Shown here one piece after another: positions 1 to 11,884 of a stretch of 64,000 bases of DNA. Each line of letters starts with the position of its first letter. The stretch's first letter is position 1. Made by a program: the position numbers and the translations under genes. Source of the DNA: Ceratodon purpureus (taxonomy: Eukaryota > Streptophyta > Bryopsida > Pseudoditrichales > Ditrichaceae); the NCBI GenBank assembly GCA_014871385.1, contig CM026422.1, positions 24,173,014 through 24,237,013 of the forward strand, given 5' to 3'. The notes beneath the pieces are model-generated. The model did no database searches and was not told the origin of the DNA. It saw nothing but the letters and a program-made list of their open reading frames with translations.

Positions 1-1690
1 TATGAGTAATTAAACTGATCAAGCACTTCTTGAATCGGTACAGTTCCAATCTATGCCCGGCCAATCGATATAAGGTTCAAAATTGCTGTGCAAACGTTTG
101 CTGTAGATTCAATATCTCGAAGACTGCATCTACTTTGAGAAGCTCAGATGCTTCACAGTAGAACCAAGCTGTTCTTTGCTTCTCTCTTCTTTTTCCGCCC
201 GATGTGAAGTGCAGAATTGTGCCAAGTGACAGTCATTTTACTCTCTTCCAGAGTGTTCCTTTGCGAGAAATTAGAGTGCGCTCCCGTAATGATGTGATCG
301 TCCGGTGATTGTTGTGAAGCTGCCAGTGCCACTGTTTGAGACCTGTTAGTACACAGACTACATGGCAAGAATAAAACAGTAGACAGTAATGTTTTGTCTA
401 GATCCACTTTTCTGAGTTCAACCACAAGTCCTAAGTGGAGGCCTGTATACTAAAAAGGAACCGTAGACATCAATTCTAAATCTAATGTTGTAGAACATAC
501 TGCATAATATTAATTATACTAGACACACAAGAAGGAAACGAACCGAACTGAATTCATTTATGTGCGGCTTCAAAACAACTCCGGTAGCAACTTTCCTCAG
601 GACTGTAAGCAATGCTCAATACTGATCAATACCACATTTATCCTCCAAACCATCCCAGATTCCCATCAAAAAAACTGGGACACTAGTATCCATTCTCTTT
701 ACTCATCAACTTCATAATTAAGTAATCTATACAACATAGCGGCCCCAACCTCCCAGTCGATCAAGGTCATCCCAACTCAAACTCCTGCAGATCTCTCCAC
801 ATGAACCCATTTCAATCAAGCTCCAAGGCACGTAAACCACATCAACGTCAATAAACCATATCCTTTGAGCTCAACACATTCCGGTGAAACTCACACCAAG
901 GAGCAGGGTTACATATCCATACTCAAACCGGGTACCTGATCATCACTTCCAACTATCTAGTCAGATGGGTACATTATCCTCACCCGTTGAGTGCAATCTT
1001 TCCATTCATTGAAAACGTTAACTGTCAGCTTAAGTTAGTTTCGGTGACGAAGAAAAACACCGTCACTGATGATAATACCGACAGTCGGATGGAAGTGCAT
1101 GCAATGGAGTTGGTGGACAACTTCGCACAAGATCAATGATTTTCAAGATGAGGGTCGGGTGATGAATGCATGGCAATGCTTTGCAAACTAACACATGACA
1201 CGTCCTTGCCATTACTTCTCTGCAACATTTGACGTCCTTGTGACGTCTCTCGCCATGATTATGACAAATGTGTGTTTCACCAAGTTTACCCTGATTTGCC
1301 GACAATTGTTTTGTCATCTGCTTCTTTCTTTGGATTGCATCTGCATATTTATTTTTCCCATTTATTTTGACACAGTTTTTCTCTTACTCAGATCACGTGA
1401 AGAAGCTGTGCAGCGAGTTTCCTTTCAAGTGTGATTGTGGATTTGAGAATTTCCACCCACTCTGTTATTATGGTTGTATTTGATGAATCAGTGCTGAAGT
1501 TTTAAGATTTTCTCTGCAACTTACTCAATTGGAGCTGGCCTTCAGAGCTCCAAGAGCTATCTTTGTGTGAATTAATCATCTGAAGTTTCAAGTTTCCTTT
1601 CTGTGAATTTATGAGGATTCATGCTACATTTTTCCTGAAAGCTGTATTTTTGTCTGAGTATTTGTAATTAATTTCTTTCGGGTTTCTTTG
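1..1690. other. Intergenic, no gene recognised
   Basis: Only short open frames occur here (up to 90 codons) and none resembles a known protein. The composition is mixed and moderately AT-rich. I see no repeat ends, tRNA or clear promoter. Confidence 0.5.
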
Positions 1691-1696
1691 TATTAA

Positions 1697-2626
1697 CCCC
1701 TAAAGGACCAGGAAAGCGAAAACTGCTTTTTGCTGTTTCGGGCAGCCTAGATGAAGAGGTTAAAAGTAATATTTTTGTCTAAATTTTTTACTGCATGCTC
1801 CCTTTACCGCAATGTGTACGTGGTAAAATTTTCAAAATCAAATTCCAATTTTAGACCCTTCATCTAGAAATTTTAGGTTTCAAGTCCAAAACGGGCAGTT
1901 TCAAATTAGGTTTTTTTTTTTAAAAAAAAACAGAAATATGTTTATAACCAAATCACTACTCAAAATCCAAAGTGACCCAAGTCAAAAAGTTTACCAATTT
2001 TACAAGGGCAGCCTCCAAAAATTACATGAACAAGCTTCAGAGTTTTTTGTAATTTTGCATTTTCTCCTTTCAAAAATTGTCAAAATTTGAGATTTAGGAA
2101 TTTTCTAAATTTGTTTTTTGCTAAAATTCACAAACTCATAGATGTAACTTTTAACCGTTCACATTTTCAAAAAACCAATATCATTTAACGTTATTTAAGT
2201 TTTACCATATTGTGGTTTTTGTACCTTCTTCTGGAAAATAATTTGCATGAAGGCCAAAAAATCAAAATGAGTCTCCAAAATTTTGCATGGAGGTGCCCAA
2301 CTTAGTTACCTATATGAAAAAAAATATGAGCAAAATTTTTGGGGTAACAATCATCAAGTCTCCCTTGGCACCATTTAGACTAGTCCTTTACGACAATGTC
2401 AAAAAAAAAAAAACAGTAAACTTTGATTGTTATAATCTCCCAAATGGTCAAGATCCAACGGTTGAAATTTGACGAGGTGTAAGTGAAGATAGTAAGGTTA
2501 AAGATCTTACGGTTGGAAATACCAGCAAAGCAAATTTTATTGGAAACATACATCAATTTCCATAAGGTGGTTAAAATCTGCAGTTTTCGGTATTGGAGGT
2601 GCCAAAACACCTTGGTCCTTTAGGGG
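1697..2626 (+). mobile_element. TTAA-flanked piggyBac-like MITE, copy 1 (930 bp)
   Basis: A non-autonomous DNA element with no coding capacity. It is bounded by TTAA on both sides (1693-1696 and 2627-2630). The left end begins CCCCTAAAGGACCAGG and the right end, read on the other strand, begins CCCCTAAAGGACCAAGG, giving about 14 bp of perfect terminal inverted repeat. A TTAA target site with CCC-type termini is the hallmark of piggyBac; Kolobok elements also use TTAA but have different termini. The interior is AT-rich with subterminal stretches that recur in the copy at 3125-4054. Superfamily is inferred from ends and target site only. Confidence 0.75.
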
Positions 2627-3124
2627 TTAACATGATAGTCTAGCAAATTATGGTTGCCGATACATCTGTGGATTATAGACTGAAGAAGCATTGTACTTGA
2701 AAGTGTTCTGACGTTTTTAAAATTTCATGGTTGAAGGTGCAATTTCTTAGTGAGAATGGGATCTTGATGGTACTGTTGGACTTGAATACTGTAGCGTCAT
2801 ACCTGGTTCGTCGGAAAACAATTCTAAAACAAGAAAAGGAAAATATTGGAAAATTCAAAGGATTAAAAAAATGAAAATAAGATAAATTAGAATTAGTGAA
2901 AATTGGGCTCTTTCTCTGTCATTTGAATATATTTTCAGTATTTTTGAAAGTTTACAAGAATGAATAAACTCCTTTTATGTAAATGAAACTTATGTTTTTC
3001 AAAAATGAATATGTACTTATTGGTAGTAGATGAGGGATTTGTGGTAATTTGATAATGGTTGAAAGATATTAGCGGTGCTTTGTAGTGATCCCTAATAAAC
3101 AATTGTCCATAGCAAGGTTTTTAA

Positions 3125-4054
3125 CCCCTAAATTTCCTTGTGTTTTTGAGAGCTTGAATCCTCAAAACTGCGATTTTTTACCACTATGCCCTCCCGAGGA
3201 TATGAAACAAATTTTTTATCTTTTTTTGGAAATTCAACCGTAAGATCTTGTACCTAACCCTACTTGGAAGAACTGATTCAAATTTCAACCGTTGGATGGT
3301 TTTCATTAGTGAGATCATAGTGTTCAAAGTTTCAGCAAATATTTTTTTGGGCCTTAGCCGAGAGGCATGGTGCAAATGGGCCAAAGGAAGACTTGATGAT
3401 TATTACTTCAAACATTTTGGTCACATTTTTTTCCATGTAGCTAACTAGGTTAGGTATGCTCATGCAAAAATTTAGGCCAAAAAAAACGCTTTTTAGACCT
3501 TCATAAAAATTATTTTCTGTAAAAAGGTATAAAATTGACAAAATAGTAAAACATGCATTACAAAAACAATTTGTGAGCTAAAGAAAAATTGAACGGTGAG
3601 TAGGTACCTTCATAAATTTGTGATTTTCAAAAGAAAACAAAATTCAAAAATTCAAAAATCTCGAATTTTGACAAATTTTTAAAGGAAAAATTCAAAAATT
3701 ACTAAAAACTTTGAAGCTTGTCTTTGTAAGTTTTGGAGGTTGCCCTTGTAAAATTGGTAAAATTTTTGACTTGGGTCACTATGGAATTTGTATAGTGATT
3801 TGGTTATGAACATATTTCAATTTTTGTTTTTGTAAAAAGACCTAATTTTAGACTGCCCGTTTTGGACTTGAAACCTAAAATTTCTAGATGAAGGTTCTAA
3901 AATTGGAATTTGGCTTCAAAATTTTTACTACATAGACCTTACCGTAAAGGGAGCATCCAGTAAAAATCTTGAAAAGAAATATTACTTTTAACCCCTCCAT
4001 CTGGGCTGCCCGAAAGTGCAAAAACCCATTTTGGGTTTTAAGGATAGTTAGGGG
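3125..4054 (-). mobile_element. TTAA-flanked piggyBac-like MITE, copy 2 (930 bp)
   Basis: This is a second member of the same family, inserted in the opposite orientation. It is flanked by TTAA at 3121-3124 and 4055-4058. Its right end, read on the minus strand, reproduces the left part of copy 1, including the block around TTTCGGGCAGCC and the following stretch containing AAAAGTAATATTT. The length is exactly that of copy 1, yet many substitutions separate them, so both are old. Together with copy 1 it forms a large imperfect inverted repeat across 1.7-4.05 kb. Confidence 0.75.
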
Positions 4055-4711
4055 TTAAAGAATTGGGTAGGTTTCTTTATGTCGATTTTAAGTGTCATTT
4101 TAAATTCATTAATTTTAAAGTACACAAATAATAGCACTGTGGGATGTAATACAAGATCTATCCACTACCTCTAAAATTTTGTATAACATGATCTTCTTTG
4201 AAATTATCTTAAATAAATTAAAATTCTATGGTATAATAATTTCAATCTTTAAAAACTATGTCTATAGTTTTATGATTCTTACACATTTATTTTGTGTCTA
4301 AAATTTGGTACATTAACAAGCAACATGGTATCTTTAGAATGGTCAAAAAGCCTCAACTTACATTAGTACCCAAAAATCACTTCAAAGAGACAATATTATT
4401 TAGGACTAATTCAAAGTGTTAACTCCAATGAGGGGCATTTGAAATTTGCAACGTAACCCTATATTCCTTTGATTATGTTTCACCAAAAAAATAATCATTA
4501 AAATTGCCATTATTAATGCAGGGAATATAAAATAATTAAATAAATAACAACAATAATAATGAAAATTTTAGAATTTTTTTTATTTTTTATTTTTTTCCAC
4601 TTTTATTCATAGGATCTTAAATTTTATTATTAAAAGAATGGTTTCAAACCACAAACCTTTTCTAGGGCACTTGATTGGGAAAGTTTTCAAACCTGAAACT
4701 GAGTTCTCTGA

Positions 4712-5029
4712 GTGACTGTATGTCCTTTGTCTGCATGGGTTTGGAAGGCAGACATCCATAAATCAAGCCAGTCTCCAAAGAGCCCATTGATTCAGGCCAA
4801 TCTCCAAAGAGACTTCATCAAAGCGACCTTGGGACTTCTTGTCTGTACAAACATTGGGATACAGACACAAATCACACGTAAGTTGCCATTGCCAGAATGC
4901 GTGGAACTGCTCAGTGTTCATCTGGTGATGCATTTCATATTCAAATTTCATGCTTCTCCTTCCGAGTTCCAATTGACTTCCACTAAATATTATCCAAGAT
5001 TTCTTGATCTTGAAGTTGAAAGTTGTTAG
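4712..5029 (+). other. Unrecognised 105-codon open frame
   Basis: An open frame with an ATG start lies between two MITEs in otherwise noncoding DNA. The translation shows no domain, signal peptide or membrane segment that I recognise, and an overlapping minus-strand frame is just as long. Probably a chance frame or a decayed gene piece. Confidence 0.12.
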
Positions 5030-5341
5030 TTCCGTGGTTTCTTTGACCAGATCTGTGATAAGATTGTCGATCATGACTACTCATGCCGCATGTGCCTTAA
5101 CTGAGTGGTATCATGGATGGGGAGGTTATCAGAGAGTTGCATGCTGCATTCTTGAATTAGACTAGTACAAATATACCTATTGCATTCAGATGCAAATAAA
5201 TTAACAAAACTTTATATTTAAGCAAAACATCTTTGTTGCAAATGTCTGTTGCTGCTATGAAACTATGTATGTAGTAGCAAAGACACTATGTAAGGTAGCA
5301 GCACCAAAAATCGCCACTTTTGTAGCCTTTCTCATGTTTAA

Positions 5342-6183
5342 TCCCTAAAGTTGAAAGACCTCCAAAATGCCCAAACCCCTCAAAATTGTCCTCTTTCAAT
5401 ACAAGGTGTAAATTTTCAAGTTTTGATGTATTTTGGGGAAAATAACCATAGGATCAAGTATCTTACTTCTACATGTGTAAGTATCTCATATGTTAGATTC
5501 GAATTCCTTATCGTTTGTGAGATTCTAATATTCAAAGCTGGGGAAAAAATAAAAATTCTTTGTTGCAAAATGGGTTTGAAGTGGTTTATGAGCCAAAAAA
5601 TCAATTTCAAAAGTGAATTTGAGCTGAGGCTCTTCAAATTCTTGTTCCTAGGTGGGTAAGGAATATGTCTATGCACTTTTTACCCTCATACGACCTATAA
5701 AACCTAACAAAATGCTTGGTTTTTCGCATGGAGGTGTGCTGAACTTCAAATACAAAGGCCGGTCTTTGATAGTTAAAAAGGCATATGGAGAAATATTGAA
5801 TTGAAAATCTGATCTGTAAAATCATGCCTTAAAAGTGTTTTTACATGTACCACAAATAAAATTTTAAAAAAGTAAAATCACATTTTTTGGTAAATTTTTG
5901 AAGTTTATGTGATTTGATTAATTTTGGGCATATTTTGAGGATTAATGAGCATATACCGCAATTTTGGGCAGATTTCAGCATACCCCAATAGTGTTTTCAA
6001 ACTTTGAATGTAAATATCTACTAAAGTATGAGGAATCTTGAAGCATGAATGGTCTTGTTGGAAAAGTATAGAAAAACTCCACAATCTCCAAAAAACATTC
6101 AATTTCATATGATCTATATTTGGTAACCAAGAGCCTGACCAAAGTCAAATCGACCATGTTAGGGCTCTTTTTGACTTTAGGGG
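5342..6183. mobile_element. TTAA-flanked piggyBac-like MITE, divergent 842-bp member
   Basis: The element is flanked by TTAA (5338-5341 and 6184-6187). The left terminus is TCCCTAAAGTTGAAAGA; the right terminus read on the minus strand is CCCCTAAAGTCAAAAAGA. The interior shares the pattern of copies 1 and 2 (a GGAT-rich, GTGAGATT-type segment followed by a TTCAAAG stretch) but is more diverged and shorter. It has no coding capacity. It looks like an older or separate subfamily of the same TTAA-targeting group. Confidence 0.65.
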
Positions 6184-6189
6184 TTAAAT

Positions 6190-9100
6190 AACATAGTAAG
6201 TGTGAAAAAAATACACCAAAATCAATCATTTTGAATGAGATATTTTTGGTATCATTATTATACAAAATTCGAAACATTCATTATGCCCCAGGTTTTCTGG
6301 TTGATATAAAAATATTATGAATTTTAGAGAATGCAATATTAATTTTCAAACAAATCATAGGGTAGATTTCACAGATATATTTTCTTTAGTGCCACAAGCG
6401 CCAATAATTTGTGGTAGTTGATAGGCCATCACGTAATCTAGTTGTTATAATTTTTTGAAGTTCTTTTAAAAAAAATCATATCAACTAAAAAATATGTGTA
6501 AATTCTCATTTTTTTACAAAAGATGCATTATGCATAGTTGAACATCATTGTGGGAGTAAAATTATGCATATGTAAAGAATTTTGGAATAGATGGTTTGAA
6601 CACAAGAGGAGATGGATGAAAGACCATTTAGTACGTTGAAAAGAAGAAATTGTATATTATTGAGAAGCCACAAAATTTGGCTTTGGCAACAATTTGGGGT
6701 TGAGGTACGAGAATCATACATACACTAAGATGGCACAGAATTCAAACAACGTGGTCCCACAAGCTCCCACAATACTGCATTTGCATATGAGCAGTCCACA
6801 TCCAACACCCAAATATTCTCAGTTGTCCTCTTGTTTTGCGAATACTGGCCATGAATGTTGAGTATTCCGCATCCAATACTATGATATTCTTCTGCTGTTG
6901 TCCTCTTGTTTGGCCTTTTCTTGCTACTGGAATCCGGGCAAATTGTACCAACAAGTCCAAGAACCAATTGGTGGTTCATGCAGAGGGGCCTGCATATCTG
7001 CGGATAAGGATACGAGAATTCTTGCGTTTCTTGGGAGTTTCTTTGCTATGACTTGTCTTACGTTTGCAATTTGGAGCTCCACTGTCCTGCCTCGGGTCAC
7101 ATGGGCTGGACCTTTCTTGTACAGGGAGCTGCCTACACTCAATGTGGATCAAGACGAGAAAGAAGTAGAAATGACAACTAGGTGGTCAGCTGAAGATTAA
7201 AATGGATATATTCACCTGACCGAAGCGAAGTCAATTTTTTTCCAATTTAGAGATTTGTAAATTACACAAGGGAGTCCTTCTAGCTTTTTCTCATCTAATA
7301 GCCTAGTACAATTTTAAATCCGTCTCGAATGTGCCTCTTCATCTTGGTTTCTAAAGTGGGACCCTTGGGGGCATAAATGATTCTTTGTTGAAAATTTTGG
7401 TCCAAAAATTTGCTTGACTTTTCATTTTGCTTGTTTTCTTGAATCTTATACTTATGGTTTAGTATAGCTTTTAAAAATGTTCATTCAGTTTAGCGGTATA
7501 ATTATCTTATACAATCTATAAATGATTCTAATTATATCTCCTTATTATGTTCACAATTGAATATACTATTTTATATTGGTTGATAGAGGCAATACTCCAA
7601 CTCAAGGAAAACATAAACTTCAATAATCATAGTTATACTATCTATAATTATTTTTTGTATGATGGCTCTATTCCATTCAAAGTTATGAAAATGGTCATTG
7701 TCTGCTAATTTTATAAAAAATTGTGTTATTTCAATATTTTAGTGTAGTATAAAAATACGGTCATTGTTATTTTAATTTATTGATGGGTCAATATGGAAAA
7801 GTTATTATTTTAATATAATGCACTTCAAGCAAAACATTAATAGAAATATCCAATATTAACTATACTTAAATTGCAATGGTTTCTGGAATTAGAATAATGA
7901 TTCTTCTTATACTTAAATATTCTTTAGCTGAAGTGCACCGTAACAACGTAATGAATAAGTGAAACAAACATTGAAATAATAATTTTCTATGTTCATCCAT
8001 TCTATAAATAGATTAATATTGAATGAATGGGAGAAATAATGAATTAAAATCTTTGTAAAAATATAATCACCAAGAAGTGCGTAAAATAAAATAAAAAAAT
8101 AAATCATATTGGATGAAATTAAAAATATTTATTATATGCATTACTATCCATTAGAATGTGACTTATAGGAATTATTCTTGACCCTTTTATGTAAAGCAAC
8201 CACTTAGGGTTGATTGTGTGAATTCAACAAAACAACTGTAAATATTCAAGCATGCTATAATTCCAAATTGGCCTTGGCCCCTCATGACTCTTGTAGGCTT
8301 TTGGGTAGTTCTAAGCAAATATGACTTGCTTATAAATCTTGAAAACAAGATTTTTTCTATTTTTAATTTTAATTGTGGTTTATCATCTTTACAACTAAGA
8401 ATCCTGTCATGTGGATGGTTACAAGTGAAAGTATTGAGCAAGATGTTGATGGGCCAGGCCTTTGAGCATGAATGAGGATCGAGATATAACATTCCGCATA
8501 GGGAACAACAATGTCACAGGGACCAGGACTCAACACAAACTCATGGCTAGAATGCTCCAGTACAGAGTGGTACAGGAATAATTTGCATTGGGTTACCTGG
8601 AATAACACATAAGAGCTTTTAGAGGCTGGTATGATCACAAAATTGCATCAAGTCAAGCATCGTGAAGTGCATGAGAATGGTTCCTTAGCATATTTTTTAA
8701 GAAAATGAGTGTGCATCCCAAAGATGTTGAATCGTAAACCTATAGAATTATTTAAGTCTATTGTATATCATCTAGAGGCATCACTATTAATATTAATACA
8801 AATAGCATTTTAAAAGGTGTAAGAGTGAGGAAATCAAGTATCTACACATATACTTCTTCCCACCTATGTAAATAACTAATACTAGTTCATTGGATTTGGA
8901 TTTGTAGTTGTAAAAAGTTTCAATATCGTCATAAAATTGTCATAAAACTTGAGAGATTTAGATTTAGCAAACCAAATTAAAATATATTACAACATACAAG
9001 ATGCGCAATGAAACACTAATATTATAATTCAAATAGGAATACATGTAAAATTTAGTTATTATGGCATTTTAAACTTATATGAAATGTATGCACAGCTTGT

Positions 9101-9510
9101 TGAGAATGAAGTGTTGAAAAGAATCAAGAATTTTGAGGTATTGTTGGTTGAAATAGAATTGTTTAATATTTTTACATGTAAATTTTTTATTTTAAAAATT
9201 TGATTAAATTATTTTTAAATATTGTTACAAAATTTTAATGCTAAAAGCAAAACATAATTGGTTCTTCCATTGCAATTATGTAATTAGATACATTAGAGAA
9301 GATCTTGTCAAAGTTCATGTGCTATAGTTTAAAAGACAATATCCAAATTATTTATGTATTTCGCAATACAAGATATACAAAAGATAATTGAAATGATACA
9401 TGGCTGCTGAGACCTCAAAATTTCAATTTCAAGAACACCACATTCACTACATCATCATCTGCAAATTTTCGTCAGTAGCATGAACAAAGAAATAGAAATC
9501 ATACAATAAT
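6190..9510. other. AT-rich intergenic DNA
   Basis: No gene is recognised. A plus-strand frame at 6898-7200 (100 codons) has no familiar domain. The stretch at 6780-6920 holds two imperfect copies of a segment containing TTGTCCTCTTGTTT. From about 7.2 kb onward the DNA is very AT-rich with only short frames. A repeat module shared with the 62-63 kb region lies at 6397-6442. Confidence 0.45.
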
Positions 9511-9516
9511 TTCATC

Positions 9517-9662
9517 GAATTGACCTCTAACTATTGCAATGTCCATATTTGGATGTTTTTACTTTAATGAACCATATTTCCTCCATCTAGAATTGACCTC
9601 TAACTATTGCAATGTCCATATTTGGATGTTTTTACTTTAATGAACCATATTTCCTCCATCTA
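9517..9662. repeat. Tandem duplication, 2 x 73 bp
   Basis: Two adjacent copies of a 73-bp unit that starts GAATTGACCTCTAACTATTG. By eye they are identical, so the duplication is recent or recently homogenised. Confidence 0.9.
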
Positions 9663-9680
9663 GAGTCCGAAGGGACCAAC

Positions 9681-9772
9681 GTGAATATTGTGTTTGTTCA
9701 TTATATTCATTAATCCGATGGCCACTGTGAATATTGTGTTTGTTCATTATATTCATTAATCCGATGGCCACT
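9681..9772. repeat. Tandem duplication, 2 x 46 bp
   Basis: Two adjacent copies of a 46-bp unit starting GTGAATATTGTGTTTG. It lies only 18 bp after the unrelated 73-bp duplication. Confidence 0.88.
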
Positions 9773-9952
9773 GGACAAAGGATAATGAATCTAGAACTAG
9801 TCCCCCTTTTCGAAGGTAAACACTTTTCTACACTAAGTGCCTTGAAGACAACCGACATGTCATTCCCCCTAAGGTCTTTTTGGATACCCATACAACAAGG
9901 TCTCAAGACCCCCCACCATAATTGAATGGACTATGGTAGTAAGCACCACGTT

Positions 9953-10019
9953 GGCATTGGGATTTGAACACACAACCACCTTGACAGTGTGCCTTGACTC
10001 ATACCACTACACCACGGCC
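9953..10019 (-). repeat. tRNA-like relic or head of a tRNA-derived SINE (Asp-like)
   Basis: Read on the minus strand there is an A-box-like GTGTAGTGGTATGAG, an Asp-like anticodon-loop sequence CTGTCAA, and a B-box-like GTTCAAATCCC, in the right order and spacing for a tRNA of about 67 nt. The acceptor stem pairs at about five of seven positions, while the anticodon and T stems carry mismatches. It is therefore unlikely to be a working tRNA; a tRNA pseudogene or a SINE head fits better. Confidence 0.55.
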
Positions 10020-10275
10020 ATGGTGCCTAATTCGAGTGTCGCCGACACCGATGGAGGAGTAGGCTCAAGAAGATGCTTGCCGCTGTTCAGATGCATGTGG
10101 TAGGCAATTCAATTTCAAGTTATATTCAATTTATATTATTAAAACCTAAACATAATCTAAGACATTCTCAAGATTTTTCATAAGTACTTTATTGTTCTCC
10201 TCCTTTAGTAAGAGAAGTTTAAAAACACAAAAATAATGTTTTGTCAATGTTTTGTCTCTTCATTAATATGATTAA

Positions 10276-10302
10276 CTAGTGGGACCCGTGCCGTTGAGCA
10301 CG
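10276..10302 (-). mobile_element. Helitron-like 3' terminus
   Basis: On the minus strand a 5-bp stem hairpin (CGTGC / GCACG, six-base loop) is followed 11 bases later by a terminal CTAG with T next to it. A short GC-rich hairpin about 10-12 bases before CTRR, abutting T, is the classical Helitron 3' end. The body would extend to higher coordinates. I did not find the 5' TC end. Confidence 0.5.
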
Positions 10303-10351
10303 TTGAGCTTGGGTTGTTTGAGGCCATAACATTTACTAGCATGCATCGTAG

Positions 10352-10380
10352 TAGATAGTGGGACCCGTGATGTTAATCAC
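10352..10380 (-). mobile_element. Second, decayed Helitron-like 3' end
   Basis: The same GGGTCCCACTA context and a hairpin (GTGAT / ATCAC) recur about 80 bp from the first end, here with CTAT in place of CTAG. It is either an older nested insertion or a duplicated terminus. Confidence 0.35.
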
Positions 10381-10549
10381 AATGACATTAGTTTAATGTT
10401 CATAACTTTTATAAACTTCAAATAATTTGATTCAAAAAATAAAAATACATATGAAATGTATTTCTTTAAAAAAATAAAATATACATTGAAGGCCTCAAAC
10501 ATTGTCTATATTTTATTTTATTTTTGATAACATTCTATTGGATCAATCT

Positions 10550-11740
10550 TCAACATATTATTGACACTTGAAATGTTTTTACTCTTTTTAAAAGTGCATC
10601 ATAACATTTGTGTGTAGCTACAATACAATATACAGTCTCTACAGGTCCGTAATGTATATTTGAAAAATCCACGTTTGAAATTCTAATTTCTAGTGCAAAA
10701 GAGCCTATAATCCAAAGAGTCAACTTTGATGCAACATACACATCAGTTGCTAAACTAAATTTAGATACTTCTAATCCATGGTCACTCATTAAAGTAGGAT
10801 CCACCAAAATCCGTCTCATTTTATCTTATCTAATTTCCTTTGCGATCGATATAGATAATTGAATTGGTGAGGAAAGTCTATCCTACATGCAAATCCCTAA
10901 TCACGGACATCTATATACATATTGTCTCCTTTTCCATGCAAAAAAATGTTGTCGAGAATCAAATCACAATGTATGCTACCGTTTTTATTCAAGAAGAGAA
11001 CATCATGTAAAAAATGTCAACATAATCTTATTCGTAGTCGTTGAAACATCTTCACATTCTCCTCGTCCACTCTTGGCACTATAGGTAATTTGTTATTACA
11101 CTTGTTAATCATACTTCTCAAAGTTTTGGCATTCCACCATTGGATATATTCATATACTTTGATGGGATGGATAGCAAACAACTTAATAAATAAAGGATGA
11201 ACAAGAAGACAACTTGTTGCTTTCATGGTTCATTGTTGTTATAGCATTTCTTTCAACTAAAGTAATGAATGCTTTACTAGCATATTTTTCATCTCTTGGT
11301 ATAAAATCAACTCCCACAATGTGACATTTGTAAATGATACCATAGCTACCTCTAGCAAACTCCCTATTTCCATTCAATAAAATAACTTCAAATTCAGGTG
11401 GAAGAAAATGCAAAAAAAATCCATCTGACAGATCTTTGTCTATGCAATAAACTAATCGTCGAGGTTCAACTACTAATTTACTTAGCTCACTATTAAACCA
11501 AGTTACTTTATTCATTAAAGAGATATAATCAAGATCAACACAATTTAGAATGTGATTAACCCAATTTTTTAAATTCCATGTTGCCCTTCTAACCTCCTGG
11601 CTAATCAAACTCTGAAATCTTCTAGGAGACAGCTCGTTCTTCTCATATTCAAATTCATTACCAAAAATTTCATTTAGTAATGTTCGTTCTACATGTCTTT
11701 TATACTCTTCAACCCCTTCGACATTACTATTCAAAAACAT
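10550..11740 (-). pseudogene. Decayed HCDL-type protein kinase gene
   Basis: Pieces of a protein kinase domain run in order on the minus strand but in different frames. The first piece starts at an ATG at 11740 and reads 185 codons of N-terminal sequence ending in a glycine-rich loop (ARGSYGIIYK) and a candidate beta-3 lysine (YASKAF). Next, near 11.0-11.2 kb, comes a beta-4/beta-5 piece (HPLFIKLFAIHP...WWN). Near 10.9-11.0 kb comes a catalytic-loop piece with HCDLILDN, where HCD replaces the usual HRD. The last piece (10550-10819) resembles the region after the activation segment (SKFSLATDVY). At least two frame changes and internal stops separate them, so no working kinase is made. HCD kinases are often poor or inactive enzymes. 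The exact subfamily is not identified. Confidence 0.6.
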
Positions 11741-11884
11741 ACAAGGTAAATGATTCTCGTAACATATACTATAGAACTACTTTAGTAAGTTCATACAAAC
11801 TCAAAACTTCATGGAATTTTATACAAAAAATTGAAATTGAAAGCTTTTGGACTCTATTCAATAAAAAAATTCCTTCACATAGAA

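Noticed and set aside
9953-10019. A working tRNA-Asp gene
   Set aside because: The A and B boxes are recognisable but stems are mismatched and the length is short, so it is listed as a relic or SINE head.
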